A stretch of DNA of 64,000 nt from Streptomyces sp. NBC_00390 (GCF_036057275.1 NZ_CP107945.1:7688001-7752000); one strand, 5' to 3'; counted from the first letter of the stretch, positions 19,689 to 27,329 are shown. Notes: generated from the letters alone by a model not told the origin. Numbers and translations: made by a program.

Positions 19689-19991
19689 GTGATCGCGCCG
19701 ACGCCCAATGACCCCACGCTGTGGGAGCTTCACCGCGCACTGCAGCAGCTCCGCGAGGACCTGCGCTCGGATTTCGCAGCCTTCGCCAGCCAGCTCGAGA
19801 AGATGGTCACGAAGGACGTTTACCAGGCCGACCAGCGCGCTGTGCAGCAGCGGTTGGAGATTCTGGAGCGGCAGCAGGATGCCGAGGCCGCCGCGCGCAC
19901 AATCAATCGACGTCTCGCCGTCAGCGCGTTCATTGCACCGGTATTGGTTGCCGTCGTCACCGTCTGGCTCACCTCTCGCAGCGGTCCATAG
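19689..19991 (+). CDS. Small coiled-coil membrane protein of the lysis region
   Basis: A 100-residue protein with GTG start at 19689 after a strong GGAGGAA. Residues 10-70 are strongly helical and heptad-like (LWELHRALQQLREDLRSDF, QQRLEILERQQDAEAA). A C-terminal transmembrane segment follows (about 77-95, VSAFIAPVLVAVVTVWLT), with a short tail. The position just before the endolysin and the shape fit the small phage proteins that act near the membrane in lysis or at the tail end (comparable in layout to XhlA-type proteins). The exact function is unknown. Confidence 0.65.
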   Translation: MIAPTPNDPTLWELHRALQQLREDLRSDFAAFASQLEKMVTKDVYQADQRAVQQRLEILERQQDAEAAARTINRRLAVSAFIAPVLVAVVTVWLTSRSGP

Positions 19992-20048
19992 GGCACACGA
20001 CAAACGGCAGGAACACTCAGCAGGCGCGGGGGAGAAGCAGGACGCGCC

Positions 20049-20900
20049 ATGCCCGATCTGTGGCTGCCCGGTGCCGAAAGGCATCCGCTTGGCGACACAG
20101 CACCAACCGACACTCAGTTTCAGCCCAAGGTGGTCTGGCACATCACCTGGGACAAGAACGCGACTGCGGCCAAGCCGGCCGACCTTGTGCCATTCGACGC
20201 TCTGGTCCGCTACTTCACCGGTGCAGGCCGAGCTTCCGCGCCGCACCTGCTCTGGGATCCGTTCACCGGCCGGATCGCTCAGTTCTATCCGGCGAATTCG
20301 CGCAGCAAGAGCGTCGCGGACGCCCCGGGTGGCACTCGCACTAACCGGGCCGGACGCGTCCTGCTGCAGGTTGAGACGCTCTTCTTCCCCTACTGCCGCG
20401 TCAACGGAAAGTCGTACGCCACGGTCCGCGACACCCCGGCCAAGGGCCTCGACAAGGTCCTCACCTGGGCACGCAGCTGGGGCGTCCCCGACGACTGGCC
20501 GATGGGCAAGCCCACGTGGAAGGCGAACCGTAGCGATCGGGTTTGGGCCTCGCGCGGTGGCCACTACGCCCACGGCCAGGTGCCGGAGAACAGCCACAAC
20601 GACCCGGGACCCATGCCGGATTGGCCCGCTATTGGCGGGAAGCCCAAGCCCACGCCGACAGCGCCCCCGTTCCCCGGCAAGGCGGCCTTCGGCCCCGGCA
20701 AGGTCAATGACTCGATCCTGCGCCTCGGCCACCAGCTCGTGAAGAAGGGCTTCGGCACCCACTACAAGGTCGGGCCGTCGCGCAGCTGGGGAGAGGCGGA
20801 CCGGCTCAACGTGCGGGCCTTCCAGCGCGCCCAGAACTGGAGCGGCTCCGACGCCGACGGCTACCCCGGCCCCGAGACCTGGCGACGCCTCTTCGCCTGA
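20049..20900 (+). CDS. Endolysin: N-acetylmuramoyl-L-alanine amidase with peptidoglycan-binding domain
   Basis: A 283-residue protein. The N-terminal about 200 residues resemble the amidase_2 zinc amidase fold: VVWHITWD carries the first His ligand, and HYAHGQVPENSHNDPG supplies the later His...Asp pair near residue 195. It cuts the bond between muramic acid and the stem peptide. A Pro-rich linker (KPKPTPTAPPFPG) joins a C-terminal domain (about 215-283, FGPGKVNDSILRLGHQLVKK ... YPGPETWRRLF) typical of Streptomyces phage peptidoglycan-binding modules. There is no signal peptide, so holin-dependent release is expected. A holin-like gene follows at 24 bases. Confidence 0.85.
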   Translation: MPDLWLPGAERHPLGDTAPTDTQFQPKVVWHITWDKNATAAKPADLVPFDALVRYFTGAGRASAPHLLWDPFTGRIAQFYPANSRSKSVADAPGGTRTNRAGRVLLQVETLFFPYCRVNGKSYATVRDTPAKGLDKVLTWARSWGVPDDWPMGKPTWKANRSDRVWASRGGHYAHGQVPENSHNDPGPMPDWPAIGGKPKPTPTAPPFPGKAAFGPGKVNDSILRLGHQLVKKGFGTHYKVGPSRSWGEADRLNVRAFQRAQNWSGSDADGYPGPETWRRLFA

Positions 20901-20923
20901 CCATTCCCACCGAAAGGCATGAT

Positions 20924-21178
20924 GTGAACCTGTACGCCTCGCTGCTCCGCACGGGCATCCCCGCCCTCGCCGGGTGGCTGCTTGCCCTTTCCACCCGCTA
21001 CGGCCTCGGCCTCGATTCGACGGCCCTCACCGGTGTTCTGACCCCGGTGTGCATCTTTGTCTACTACGCCGTCTTCCGACTTGCGGAGAAGTACCTGTCG
21101 CCGCGCTTCGGTTGGCTCCTGGGGTTCGCACGGCCCCCGGAGTACCCGCGCAACCGGAGTCCGCTCCCGTCCCACTGA
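20924..21178 (+). CDS. Holin-like small membrane protein
   Basis: An 84-residue protein with GTG start at 20924 after GAAAGG; the ATGs just upstream run into stops. Two transmembrane helices are visible (about 7-25, GIPALAGWLLALSTRY; about 33-53, ALTGVLTPVCIFVYYAVFRL), followed by a positively charged tail. Small size, two helices and the place directly after the endolysin fit a holin that permeabilises the membrane at lysis. Holins are too variable for a firm family call. Confidence 0.65.
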   Translation: MNLYASLLRTGIPALAGWLLALSTRYGLGLDSTALTGVLTPVCIFVYYAVFRLAEKYLSPRFGWLLGFARPPEYPRNRSPLPSH

Positions 21179-21196
21179 CCCACTCGACACATGGAA

Positions 21197-21231
21197 GAAG
21201 GCCCCCGTCTCAAGTCGCGACGAGGGCCTTC
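21197..21231 (+). terminator. Terminator after the late/lysis operon
   Basis: GAAGGCCC-CCGTC pairs with GACG-AGGGCCTTC around a short loop, 18 bases after the holin-like gene. It separates the late region from the early region. It is followed at once by GACCTCTTGGAAATG, a partial copy of the ribosome-binding cassette used in the early region. Confidence 0.65.
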
Positions 21232-21339
21232 GACCTCTTGGAAATGCCAACTGTAGCAACAGCCGGCCGCCCCGAAGCCGCTGGCGAGCCCGGTTACTAT
21301 CTATAGGCAAGGGGAGTCGGGCGAGGGGACAGGCTGACG

Positions 21340-21924
21340 GTGTCGAGTACGGAGAGGCCGGCGGTGAGGAAGCCGTACCTGGCGGGCGGCAAGGAGTTCG
21401 CGGACGTCTACGGTGTCAAGCGGTTGCAGGTCAGCCAGTGGATCAGCCGTGACGGGGTCCTCGACTACAGCCACGCCAAGATCATCAGCGGATCGCCCTA
21501 TTGGCTCCTCAGCTTCGTCAAGGGCTTCGGTGAGACGACGCCGCGCCCCAAGCATGTCAATGAGCAGGCCCTCGCGGACCTGATCAAGTCCCAGGGCCCG
21601 GGCTACTGGGTTCACGACGTCAGTGAACTCCCTCCTCTGGTCGGACCAGCAGAGGTAGTGAGCCTCTTCGGGCTGCCGTCCCGGCCGCTGCTGAACAAGG
21701 CGCAGGAGACCGGCCGGTTCCGGCCGGCCGACTACTCCCTCTCCGGGACGCCCATCTGGCTGCTGGACGGCATCGTTGACGACGCTCCCGCCCTCCAGGC
21801 CGGTGCGGTGTCTGTGCCGTGGCGGATCGACGGGCAGGTTCTGGAGGCGCTCCGAACCGGAACCTACTCCGGACCCGGCGCCGTAATCATCCCTCGAGGC
21901 CCCGCAGCGAAGAAGACCGCGTAG
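21340..21924 (+). CDS. Putative DNA-binding protein with two excisionase-like helix-turn-helix units
   Basis: A 194-residue protein with GTG start at 21340. Two similar units can be seen: residues about 14-60 (FADVYGVKRLQVSQWISRD then ISGSPYWLLSFVKGF) and about 105-150 (VVSLFGLPSRPLLNKAQETG then LSGTPIWLLDGI). Each has a short helix-turn-helix followed by G-x-P-x-W-L-L, the wing pattern of AlpA/excisionase or MerR-like small regulators. It is the first gene of the early region and is followed by promoter P1 and an operator palindrome, so it may regulate the early genes. DNA binding is inferred from the pattern. Confidence 0.6.
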   Translation: MSSTERPAVRKPYLAGGKEFADVYGVKRLQVSQWISRDGVLDYSHAKIISGSPYWLLSFVKGFGETTPRPKHVNEQALADLIKSQGPGYWVHDVSELPPLVGPAEVVSLFGLPSRPLLNKAQETGRFRPADYSLSGTPIWLLDGIVDDAPALQAGAVSVPWRIDGQVLEALRTGTYSGPGAVIIPRGPAAKKTA

Positions 21925-21948
21925 CTGCAGGTCAGAGCGGCGTGCGGA

Positions 21949-21977
21949 TTGACTCGTCCCCCTTTTGCATATAGAAT
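21949..21977 (+). promoter_or_regulatory. Early promoter P1
   Basis: TTGACT, 17 bases, TAGAAT, followed by TAGAGCA. This is one of five copies sharing GCATATARAATTARAGC in the -10 area (others near 25878, 30815, 31893 and 34151). It lies 25 bases after the double-HTH gene. Confidence 0.75.
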
Positions 21978-22135
21978 TAGAGCATTGGGAAGGGTGATGG
22001 GGTTCGAGTGGGGGGAGGGATGGTGCGGTCGGCAGTTCGCCTCGCCGCTGCATCTCGGCGCGCCCTCGGCGGTCCCCCTCGGGCTCCACCGCGCCGCTCC
22101 GTGGTCGACATTCCACTCTCTCCAAAGATAGATTC
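21978..22135 (+). other. P1 leader with possible small ORF
   Basis: The other four copies of this promoter are followed about 45-55 bases later by a gene start. Here ATG 21998 opens a 44-codon frame with strong GC3 bias (starts MGFEWGEGWCGRQF, stops in AGATAG), and ATG 22020 opens a 41-codon frame with weaker bias. Neither has a well-spaced ribosome-binding site. A small gene is possible but unproven. Confidence 0.3.
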
Positions 22136-22151
22136 CAACTCTTAAGAGTTG
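22136..22151. promoter_or_regulatory. Operator palindrome O1
   Basis: CAACTCTTAAGAGTTG is a perfect 16-bp palindrome, preceded by AAAGATAGATTC. Related sites with the same AGATAG prefix occur at 25854 and 26428. It lies 18 bases before the ATG at 22170, close to the ribosome-binding site. Confidence 0.65.
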
Positions 22152-22169
22152 TGCATCGGAGGGGGGCGC

Positions 22170-22523
22170 ATGTCGGTTCTGGAACAACCGCCGTTGTTCG
22201 GCATCGGAGACATTCCGCGAGTCAGGCAGCCCGCGACTGGACACGCCCAGTCGATCCAGCAGCGGTTCGAGGACTTCCACGCCCTCAACCCCTGGGTCCA
22301 CCGCGAGCTGGAACGCATGACGGCCGACTGTGCACAGCACGGCTGGAATCGCGTCGGCATCGGAATGCTCTTCGAGCTCCTGCGCTACCGCTACGGCGAA
22401 GCCACCCGCGGTGACGAATTCCGCCTGAACAACAACTTCCGCTCCCGGTACGTCCGGCTCCTCGTCGACGAACACCCGGAGTGGTCACCCCTGTTCGAAG
22501 TCCGCGCCCTGCGAACGGACTGA
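22170..22523 (+). CDS. Conserved small phage protein, function unknown
   Basis: A 117-residue protein; ATG 22170 follows GGAGGGGGG. The pattern F-E-D-F-H-x-x-N-P-W-V ... G-I-G-M-L-F-E-L-L-R-Y-R ... D-E-F-R-L-N-N-N-F ... H-P-E-W-x-x-L-F matches, to my recollection, a small all-helical protein common in phages and prophages of many bacteria. No function has been assigned that I know of. It is the first gene after palindrome O1 and is followed by the Sak4-like gene at 22 bases, so it belongs to the recombination/replication operon. Confidence 0.7.
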   Translation: MSVLEQPPLFGIGDIPRVRQPATGHAQSIQQRFEDFHALNPWVHRELERMTADCAQHGWNRVGIGMLFELLRYRYGEATRGDEFRLNNNFRSRYVRLLVDEHPEWSPLFEVRALRTD

Positions 22524-22545
22524 AACGACCTCTTGGAGCAAGACC

Positions 22546-23652
22546 GTGACGCAAGCCGCGAGCGGCACCCGCCCGCCCGCCCCGAAGCTGAAGACCCGTA
22601 AGCCGACTGGCATCGTGCCCTGGCCGCTCGTCCTCCTCGAAGGCGAGGAGGGAGCGGGCAAAACCTTCAGCGCCGCCCAGTTCAGCGCCAGTGACAAGGT
22701 CGGCCAGACGTACTGGATCGACCTCGACGAAGGGTCGGCCGACGAGTACGCCGCCATCGACGGCGCGGACTACCTGATCATCGAGCACGACGGCACCTAC
22801 CGCGACATCCTCGAACAGATCGAGGCAGTCCACGCCGAAGCCCGCCGCGCCGCTGCCGCCGGCGAGCCGCCCGTAGTCCTCGTCATCGACTCCGCATCCG
22901 CACTGTGGCGGATGCTCAGCAACTGGACCTACGAGCGCGGCCGCCGCACCAGGAAGAACCAGGCCCTGCTCCAGGAAGACCCCGACGCGGCGTACGACAT
23001 CGGCCGGAACCTCTGGAACGACGCCACCGAGCGTTGGAACCGCGTCATGTACCTGCTGCGCACCCTGCCCGGTATCGCCATCGTGCTGGCCCGCGGCAAG
23101 CAGATCAGCGCCTCCGACGACAACGGACAGCCCCTGAAGGACAACCGTGGGCGGGCAGTGACCGAGTGGAAGGTCTCCGCGCAGAAGGACCTCGGCTTCG
23201 ACTCCACCGTATGGGTGCGCATGAAGCGCGACGAGGATCCGCAAGTCATCAAAGTGCGCTCACTGCGGCTGCGTGTCGAGCCGAGAAAGCCCCTGCGCCT
23301 GAAGAACTTCTCCATTGAGGACCTGATCTTCAACGGCCTGGGCTGCTCGCAGGCATCTCAGCCGCGCGTCATGCCCGAACTGGCCGGAGACCGCGTCGGA
23401 CCGTGGCTGAAGCGCATCGAGGGCGAGAGCAACTCGCAGGCCCTGGCAGCCATCTGGCGAGCCGTCCCAGATCCGGCGAACCAGCTCAGCCACGAAGAGA
23501 TTCTGACGGTCCGCGCCGCCGCCGAGCGCAGAGCAGCCGAACTCGAGGCAGCGCCCCAGGAGATGGGCGACAAGCCCAGGTCGGACGCCGACAAGTTGCG
23601 CGCCGCTGCTGCACGCAAAGCAGCCGAGCAGGACGCCGACGCCGAACAGTGA
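22546..23652 (+). CDS. Sak4-like RecA-fold ATPase (phage recombinase)
   Basis: A 368-residue protein starting at GTG 22546, 7 bases after ACCTCTTGGAG. Walker A is GEEGAGKT (about 33-40). Walker B is VVLVIDSAS (about 111-119). The core ends near 265 and is followed by a helical, Ala/Glu-rich and probably flexible tail (about 320-368). It matches the AAA_24 / Sak4-type single-strand annealing or RecA-core proteins that phages use for recombination-linked replication. The partner gene downstream encodes a Cas4/RecB-like nuclease, a common pairing in actinophages for end processing plus strand annealing. There is no lid or helicase domain, so a DnaB-type helicase is unlikely. Confidence 0.8.
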   Translation: MTQAASGTRPPAPKLKTRKPTGIVPWPLVLLEGEEGAGKTFSAAQFSASDKVGQTYWIDLDEGSADEYAAIDGADYLIIEHDGTYRDILEQIEAVHAEARRAAAAGEPPVVLVIDSASALWRMLSNWTYERGRRTRKNQALLQEDPDAAYDIGRNLWNDATERWNRVMYLLRTLPGIAIVLARGKQISASDDNGQPLKDNRGRAVTEWKVSAQKDLGFDSTVWVRMKRDEDPQVIKVRSLRLRVEPRKPLRLKNFSIEDLIFNGLGCSQASQPRVMPELAGDRVGPWLKRIEGESNSQALAAIWRAVPDPANQLSHEEILTVRAAAERRAAELEAAPQEMGDKPRSDADKLRAAAARKAAEQDADAEQ

Positions 23653-23712
23653 CCCCCGCTGGGCCGTCCCGCATGCCGACCGCCCGGCCACCACACTTCT
23701 TGGAGCACAATC

Positions 23713-24840
23713 ATGTCCACAATCCTCGAACGCTCACTCTCCATATGGACCGCGGCGCACGACGTCGACGCCCGCCGGCCTCGATCGCAGCAGACCCAGC
23801 TCGGTGCGTCCGACACCGTGTGCGGTCGACGTGCCGCCTACATCCTCCATGGCACCCCGCGCACCGATCGACCGGACGCCAAGGCAGCAATCCTCGGGAC
23901 ATACATCCACATGGGCCTGCTTGAGTCCGCCCGGACCGAGTACGGATGGCTTGTGGAACGCAGCGTCCAGGACGACACCATCAGAGGTCACGTCGACGTC
24001 GTCCAGATCGACGACGCGACAGCCGCGCGCCTGCCCAAGCGGCACCGTCCCACGGTCCCATCCGACGTGCTGACGGTCGAGGACATCAAGACCAAGTCCA
24101 CCTACCTGTGGGACAGAGTGGTGCGATACGGGGCCACCGAAGCCGAGCTGCGCCAGGTTCATCTGTACGCCGGACTGCTCGCTGACCGCGGATTTCAAGA
24201 CGTGCCCGGTCAGCGATACCTGGCCCGTCTCGGGCCGCTCAACGTGCGCCGCATCCGCTTCCGCTTCATCAACCGCGACAACGGCTCCGAGCACATCCAG
24301 GAGATCGACTACGACCCCCAGCGCGCTGTCGAGGCCCGCTGGTGGGTGGACCGGGTGCGCGAGACCGGCCACCCCGAAGAGATGAAGCGGGACTTCGACG
24401 GCCCCGGTCTGGCTCCGATCTGCGACCACTGCCCCTTCCTCACCGCGTGCTGGCCTGGAACGGCGCCGGGGGTGCCGGTGCAGGCCGCGCTGATCCACGA
24501 CGACGGGGACCGTGCACAGGCCCTCATCGACTACGTGCGCGGGCACGAACTGACCAGCAGTGGCGACAAGATCAAGAAGCTGGCCCGCAAGAAGCTCGAC
24601 CAGTCGCCCGCAGGCATCTACGGGCCCAACGAGTTGTCGTGGGGCGGGGAGAACGATGCGGAAGAGCCAGACGTGCAAGCCATGGTCGACCTGCACGAAC
24701 TGGCAGACATCCCCGTTCCCATGGCGCCCGACGCCGACAAGATGATCAAGAACCTCAAGGCGGCCAGCCTCGCCGTCCCCATGAGGAAAACCGGCAAGAA
24801 GACGGCACGGATCATCCGCGTCTCGCCCGCCGCCGCGTAG
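23713..24840 (+). CDS. Cas4-like PD-(D/E)XK nuclease with Fe-S cysteines
   Basis: A 375-residue protein starting at ATG 23713 after CTTCTTGGAG. The nuclease core shows GHVDVV (Asp about 94) and VEDIKTKS (D-x-K, about 122-128), the PD-(D/E)XK signature. Four cysteines fit a Cas4/AddB-type iron-sulfur cluster: Cys37 in VCGRR and Cys237, 240 and 246 in CDHCPFLTACW. The C-terminal about 110 residues are Lys-rich and unassigned. It probably resects DNA ends for the upstream Sak4-like protein. There are no CRISPR genes nearby, so it is a phage recombination exonuclease and not part of a CRISPR adaptation unit. Confidence 0.8.
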   Translation: MSTILERSLSIWTAAHDVDARRPRSQQTQLGASDTVCGRRAAYILHGTPRTDRPDAKAAILGTYIHMGLLESARTEYGWLVERSVQDDTIRGHVDVVQIDDATAARLPKRHRPTVPSDVLTVEDIKTKSTYLWDRVVRYGATEAELRQVHLYAGLLADRGFQDVPGQRYLARLGPLNVRRIRFRFINRDNGSEHIQEIDYDPQRAVEARWWVDRVRETGHPEEMKRDFDGPGLAPICDHCPFLTACWPGTAPGVPVQAALIHDDGDRAQALIDYVRGHELTSSGDKIKKLARKKLDQSPAGIYGPNELSWGGENDAEEPDVQAMVDLHELADIPVPMAPDADKMIKNLKAASLAVPMRKTGKKTARIIRVSPAAA

Positions 24841-24855
24841 CCGCAGCCTTTCTCC

Positions 24856-24886
24856 CGCCCCTGCCCGGCCGCCACCGGGCAGGGCG
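24856..24886 (+). terminator. Hairpin after nuclease gene
   Basis: CGCCCCTGCCCGG pairs with CCGGGCAGGGCG around about six bases, 15 bases after the nuclease stop. It probably attenuates the operon before the replication initiator gene. Confidence 0.55.
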
Positions 24887-24921
24887 CTCCGACCTGCCCG
24901 AACGCCGCTCCAGGGGGAGCC

Positions 24922-25848
24922 ATGTCCATTCAACTCATGATTGCCGCCGCTTACCTGCCTCACGACGAAGTCAACCAGGGTCAGAAGCTGGCGCTGATGA
25001 AGCTCTGCGACTCGGCCGATGACGAGACGCGTCTCGCCCGTCCTGGCCTCGCCCGGCTGGCAGCGTGGGTCGGCGTCACGGCCAAGCGCGCCATCACGAT
25101 CATCACCGAACTCGTCCGCAAGGGGTTGGTGGAGCGCGTGCACACCGGGAAGGCGGGCCGGGCTGCCGTCTACAGGATCTTTCCGAAGTCGGTGCCCAGA
25201 ACGCCCACGACGCCGGAGCTGAAGGAGCGACTGGCCGCGCGCGAAGCGGCGCCGAAGAACCCACGCAAGGCCCGTACGGACGTGCGGAGGGCCGCCCCGG
25301 CCACACCCGCCATGACACAGGCGGACCTCGAGGAGCGAGAGACAGCCCGCCGGCGAGAGGTCGAAAACTGCCAGGAAGGCGCAGGGTTCCACGCGGGGAA
25401 CCCTGCAGAGGCCGACTGCCGGGTTTCATCTGTGGAACCCAGTGGGTTTCACACGGGGAACCCAGAGGGTTTCACCGATGGAACCCCTTCCTTTCCTGTT
25501 CCTTCCTTCTCTCTTCCTTTCCCCCCTACCCCCGCGGCTGACGCCGCAGGGGAGCCCGCTGCCGCTTCGCCGCTCAAGCCGTCCGGCGCGCCGAACGATG
25601 GAGCCGGATGCACGCGGCATAGAGGGAAGCCAGCAGCGTCCTGCCGGGGCTGCGGCACGAACCCCCGCGCGGAGCGCGCCCGGGAGACGGCTACGCGCAA
25701 GGCCGAAGAGCATGAGGAGCACGGGCAGTTCTGGCAGGCCTGGCATGCCGAGAGAGAAGAACGCCGTCAGCAGGTTCAGCAGCGATCCGAGGCCACGGCG
25801 GAGGCCGCCCGCAGGACGAGGGAAGGCATCCGCAAGCCCAAAAGATAG
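24922..25848 (+). CDS. Phage replication initiator-like winged-helix protein
   Basis: A 308-residue protein; ATG 24922 follows CAGGGGGAGCC. Residues about 1-95 form a winged helix of the kind found in phage replication initiators and RepA/DnaD-like proteins (GQKLALMKLCDSAD, LARLAAWVGVTAKRAITIITELVRKGLVERVHTG, AVYRIFP). The middle is unstructured, with repeated GFHAGNP / GFHTGNP. The C-terminus is charged and helical with one C-x2-C pair (SCRGCGT). The repeated residues are encoded by four DNA iterons that look like an origin, the arrangement of lambda gene O. No helicase or helicase loader is seen nearby. Confidence 0.7.
   Translation: MSIQLMIAAAYLPHDEVNQGQKLALMKLCDSADDETRLARPGLARLAAWVGVTAKRAITIITELVRKGLVERVHTGKAGRAAVYRIFPKSVPRTPTTPELKERLAAREAAPKNPRKARTDVRRAAPATPAMTQADLEERETARRREVENCQEGAGFHAGNPAEADCRVSSVEPSGFHTGNPEGFTDGTPSFPVPSFSLPFPPTPAADAAGEPAAASPLKPSGAPNDGAGCTRHRGKPAASCRGCGTNPRAERARETATRKAEEHEEHGQFWQAWHAEREERRQQVQQRSEATAEAARRTREGIRKPKR
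25381..25535 (+). repeat. Candidate phage replication origin: four iterons plus pyrimidine tract inside the initiator gene
   Basis: Four 20-bp units of the form GGGTTYCA-N5-GGAACCC begin at 25384, 25421, 25444 and 25467. Each is a hyphenated dyad with GGGTT/AACCC arms, and units 2-4 are spaced exactly 23 bp apart. The first dyad is extended to 10-bp arms (25381-25390 with 25397-25406). Directly after unit 4 comes a strand-asymmetric pyrimidine run (about 25484-25535, almost only C and T). Iterons followed by a skewed tract within the initiator coding region mirror the lambda origin in gene O. Confidence 0.7.
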
Positions 25849-25853
25849 GTCAC

Positions 25854-25867
25854 AACTTTATAAAGTT
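25854..25867. promoter_or_regulatory. Operator palindrome O2
   Basis: AACTTTATAAAGTT is a perfect 14-bp palindrome preceded by AAAGATAGGTCAC, the same prefix as O1. It lies just after the initiator stop and 10 bases before the -35 of P2. Confidence 0.65.
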
Positions 25868-25877
25868 CCCCAGGCTC

Positions 25878-25906
25878 TTGATCATCTCCAAGAATGCATA
25901 TAAAAT
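25878..25906 (+). promoter_or_regulatory. Early promoter P2
   Basis: TTGATC, 17 bases, TAAAAT, with the shared GCATATAAAATTAAAGC. The leader includes GGGGTGCACCCC (a 12-bp palindrome) before the GGAGG of the next gene. Confidence 0.75.
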
Positions 25907-25954
25907 TAAAGCATGAGGGAAGGGGTGCACCCCGCCCATGAACGGAGGTAGGAA

Positions 25955-26398
25955 ATGGGGTACTTGCCCAAGCTGCGGCGACGACGCGGAGGCTGTGCGG
26001 TCCTGGACGGTGGCGAGCAGGCTCACTCGCTCCTGCGGGAGCTCGCCGACCTGTACTACGAGGACTCCGAAGGCGTCGGCGACATGCTGACCACCATCGC
26101 CGAACTCGACAAGGCGGCCGAACGTGAACGCCACCTCGACGGCCTCGGCGACAGCGAGCATGCCCGTGACAACCTCGTGAATCAGCTCCTCGACGAAATC
26201 GGGGGCGCCGAGCTCCACTTCGACCCCCACGTCACCCATCACGCCCTCATGCAGGCGCGAAAGGTGGCCCATGAGGCGCGTACCCTCGCCATCGCCCTGG
26301 AGGCGCGCGCCGAAGAGCTGACCCGCCTGGCGGTCATTGCTCGCGGAGAGCGCGCGGTGGAGAGCGGCCACCCTGTCACCCGACCGGCTCTTCCGTAG
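25955..26398 (+). CDS. Unknown small phage protein
   Basis: A 147-residue, largely helical acidic protein. ATG 25955 follows GGAGGTAGGAA and is the first gene behind promoter P2. The N-terminus is basic (MGYLPKLRRRRGG) and the rest is rich in Glu, Ala and Leu (HSLLRELADLYYEDSEGVGD, LAIALEARAEELTRLAV). No domain is recognised. It could be a nucleic-acid or host-protein modulator, but nothing in the sequence settles it. The next gene lies behind palindrome O3. Confidence 0.6.
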   Translation: MGYLPKLRRRRGGCAVLDGGEQAHSLLRELADLYYEDSEGVGDMLTTIAELDKAAERERHLDGLGDSEHARDNLVNQLLDEIGGAELHFDPHVTHHALMQARKVAHEARTLAIALEARAEELTRLAVIARGERAVESGHPVTRPALP

Positions 26399-26427
26399 CG
26401 CGCACAGCCATCTGTTGAGATAGATCC

Positions 26428-26443
26428 CAACTCTGTAGAGTTG
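26428..26443. promoter_or_regulatory. Operator palindrome O3
   Basis: CAACTCTGTAGAGTTG is a 16-bp palindrome with a non-symmetric centre, preceded by GAGATAGATCC. It closely matches O1 and, as there, sits just before a ribosome-binding site. Confidence 0.65.
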
Positions 26444-26470
26444 ACGAACATGACCTCTTGGAGAGATCAC

Positions 26471-27127
26471 GTGACGCACCCGAACGCCCAGCTCGCCCCC
26501 ATGCCCGACCACAACCGGACGGGCGATCCGCTCTGGCGCAAGCTGTGGCACACCTACGAGCCCGTCATCACCCCTCTGCGTCGGCTGCACCTCGTCACCG
26601 ACGTCGAAACCGGCGGAGGTGGCGAGTTCGGAATCGTGGTGGCGCTCAAGGACGGATCACACCTGTGGATCTCGTCCGTCGGCGACCTGCCGACGGACCC
26701 CAGCGACTTGCAGGGCTTCCTCGTCGCACGCCACCACGAGGACACCCCCACCGTGGACGAGATCGTCTACGACTCCACCCCGGACGGCGAGCAGGCCGCG
26801 AACGGCAACAACATCGTTCCCCTGTTCCTCGCCATCTCGGCCTTCGTCACCGCGCGGAACCTCCGGCCGCCGCTCATCACCCTCAGCTCGGTCCGCCAGT
26901 TCGGCGTCGGCAAGGATCACCGGCAGCACGGCAAGGTCCTCGTCGGACCGTTCGACAACTCCCACGAGGCCGTGAAGCAGTACGGCTACGAGACCTACGC
27001 GCTCATGCAGAGCGGCTGGCGCTGCATTCACGAGCAGGGCGGAACGGACTGGCCGCTGACCGTGTGGGAGCGCGAGGGCGCAGTCCTCACCGTCTTCCTC
27101 CAGGACGAGGGGGAGGTCCCGGCATGA
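26471..27127 (+). CDS. Unknown phage protein
   Basis: A 218-residue protein. GTG 26471 is chosen because it lies 7 bases after ACCTCTTGGAG; TTG and ATG codons further up in frame would read through that site. The protein is mixed alpha/beta with LHLVTDVETGGGGEFGIVVALKDGSHLWIS, then PLFLAISAFVTARNL and a C-terminal beta part. No known fold is recognised. Its stop overlaps the next small ORF (ATGA), so it belongs to a coupled chain of three reading frames. Confidence 0.6.
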   Translation: MTHPNAQLAPMPDHNRTGDPLWRKLWHTYEPVITPLRRLHLVTDVETGGGGEFGIVVALKDGSHLWISSVGDLPTDPSDLQGFLVARHHEDTPTVDEIVYDSTPDGEQAANGNNIVPLFLAISAFVTARNLRPPLITLSSVRQFGVGKDHRQHGKVLVGPFDNSHEAVKQYGYETYALMQSGWRCIHEQGGTDWPLTVWEREGAVLTVFLQDEGEVPA

Positions 27128-27180
27128 CCGACCGCCCCAGGCGCGGCGACCGTCCCGCCCGCGACGTGAGCACGACGTGA
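27124..27180 (+). CDS. Possible 18-residue coupled ORF
   Basis: ATG 27124 overlaps the preceding stop (ATGA) and its own stop overlaps the next GTG (GTGA). The product starts MTDRPRRGDRPARD and is basic and probably unstructured. It may serve only to carry ribosomes to the next gene. Confidence 0.35.
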   Translation: MTDRPRRGDRPARDVSTT

Positions 27181-27329
27181 CCGCCATCGCATGGGTCCTG
27201 GTCGGCGCCTCCGTCTGGGCCGCCGGGTTCGGCGCTGTCCTCCTGCACGACCTGCGAACCGAGATGCGCCTCCGGCGCCCGCGCTGCACCCACTGCGGTC
27301 AGCACCACGGCCAACACGCCGCCCACTGA
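27177..27329 (+). CDS. Small membrane protein with C-x2-C knuckle
   Basis: A 50-residue ORF from GTG 27177, overlapping the preceding stop by GTGA. It has one transmembrane helix (about 3-23, AIAWVLVGASVWAAGFGAVL), a basic stretch (RTEMRLRRPR) and then CTHCGQHHGQHAAH. That end holds two Cys and four His, able to bind a metal. Codon use is clearly coding, with almost all third positions G or C. Function is unknown. Confidence 0.6.
   Translation: MTAIAWVLVGASVWAAGFGAVLLHDLRTEMRLRRPRCTHCGQHHGQHAAH

Noticed and set aside
21244..21306. 20-codon ORF after the partial cassette at 21233
   Set aside because: The RBS core is only two bases from the ATG and the ORF is very short; noted only as a possible remnant.
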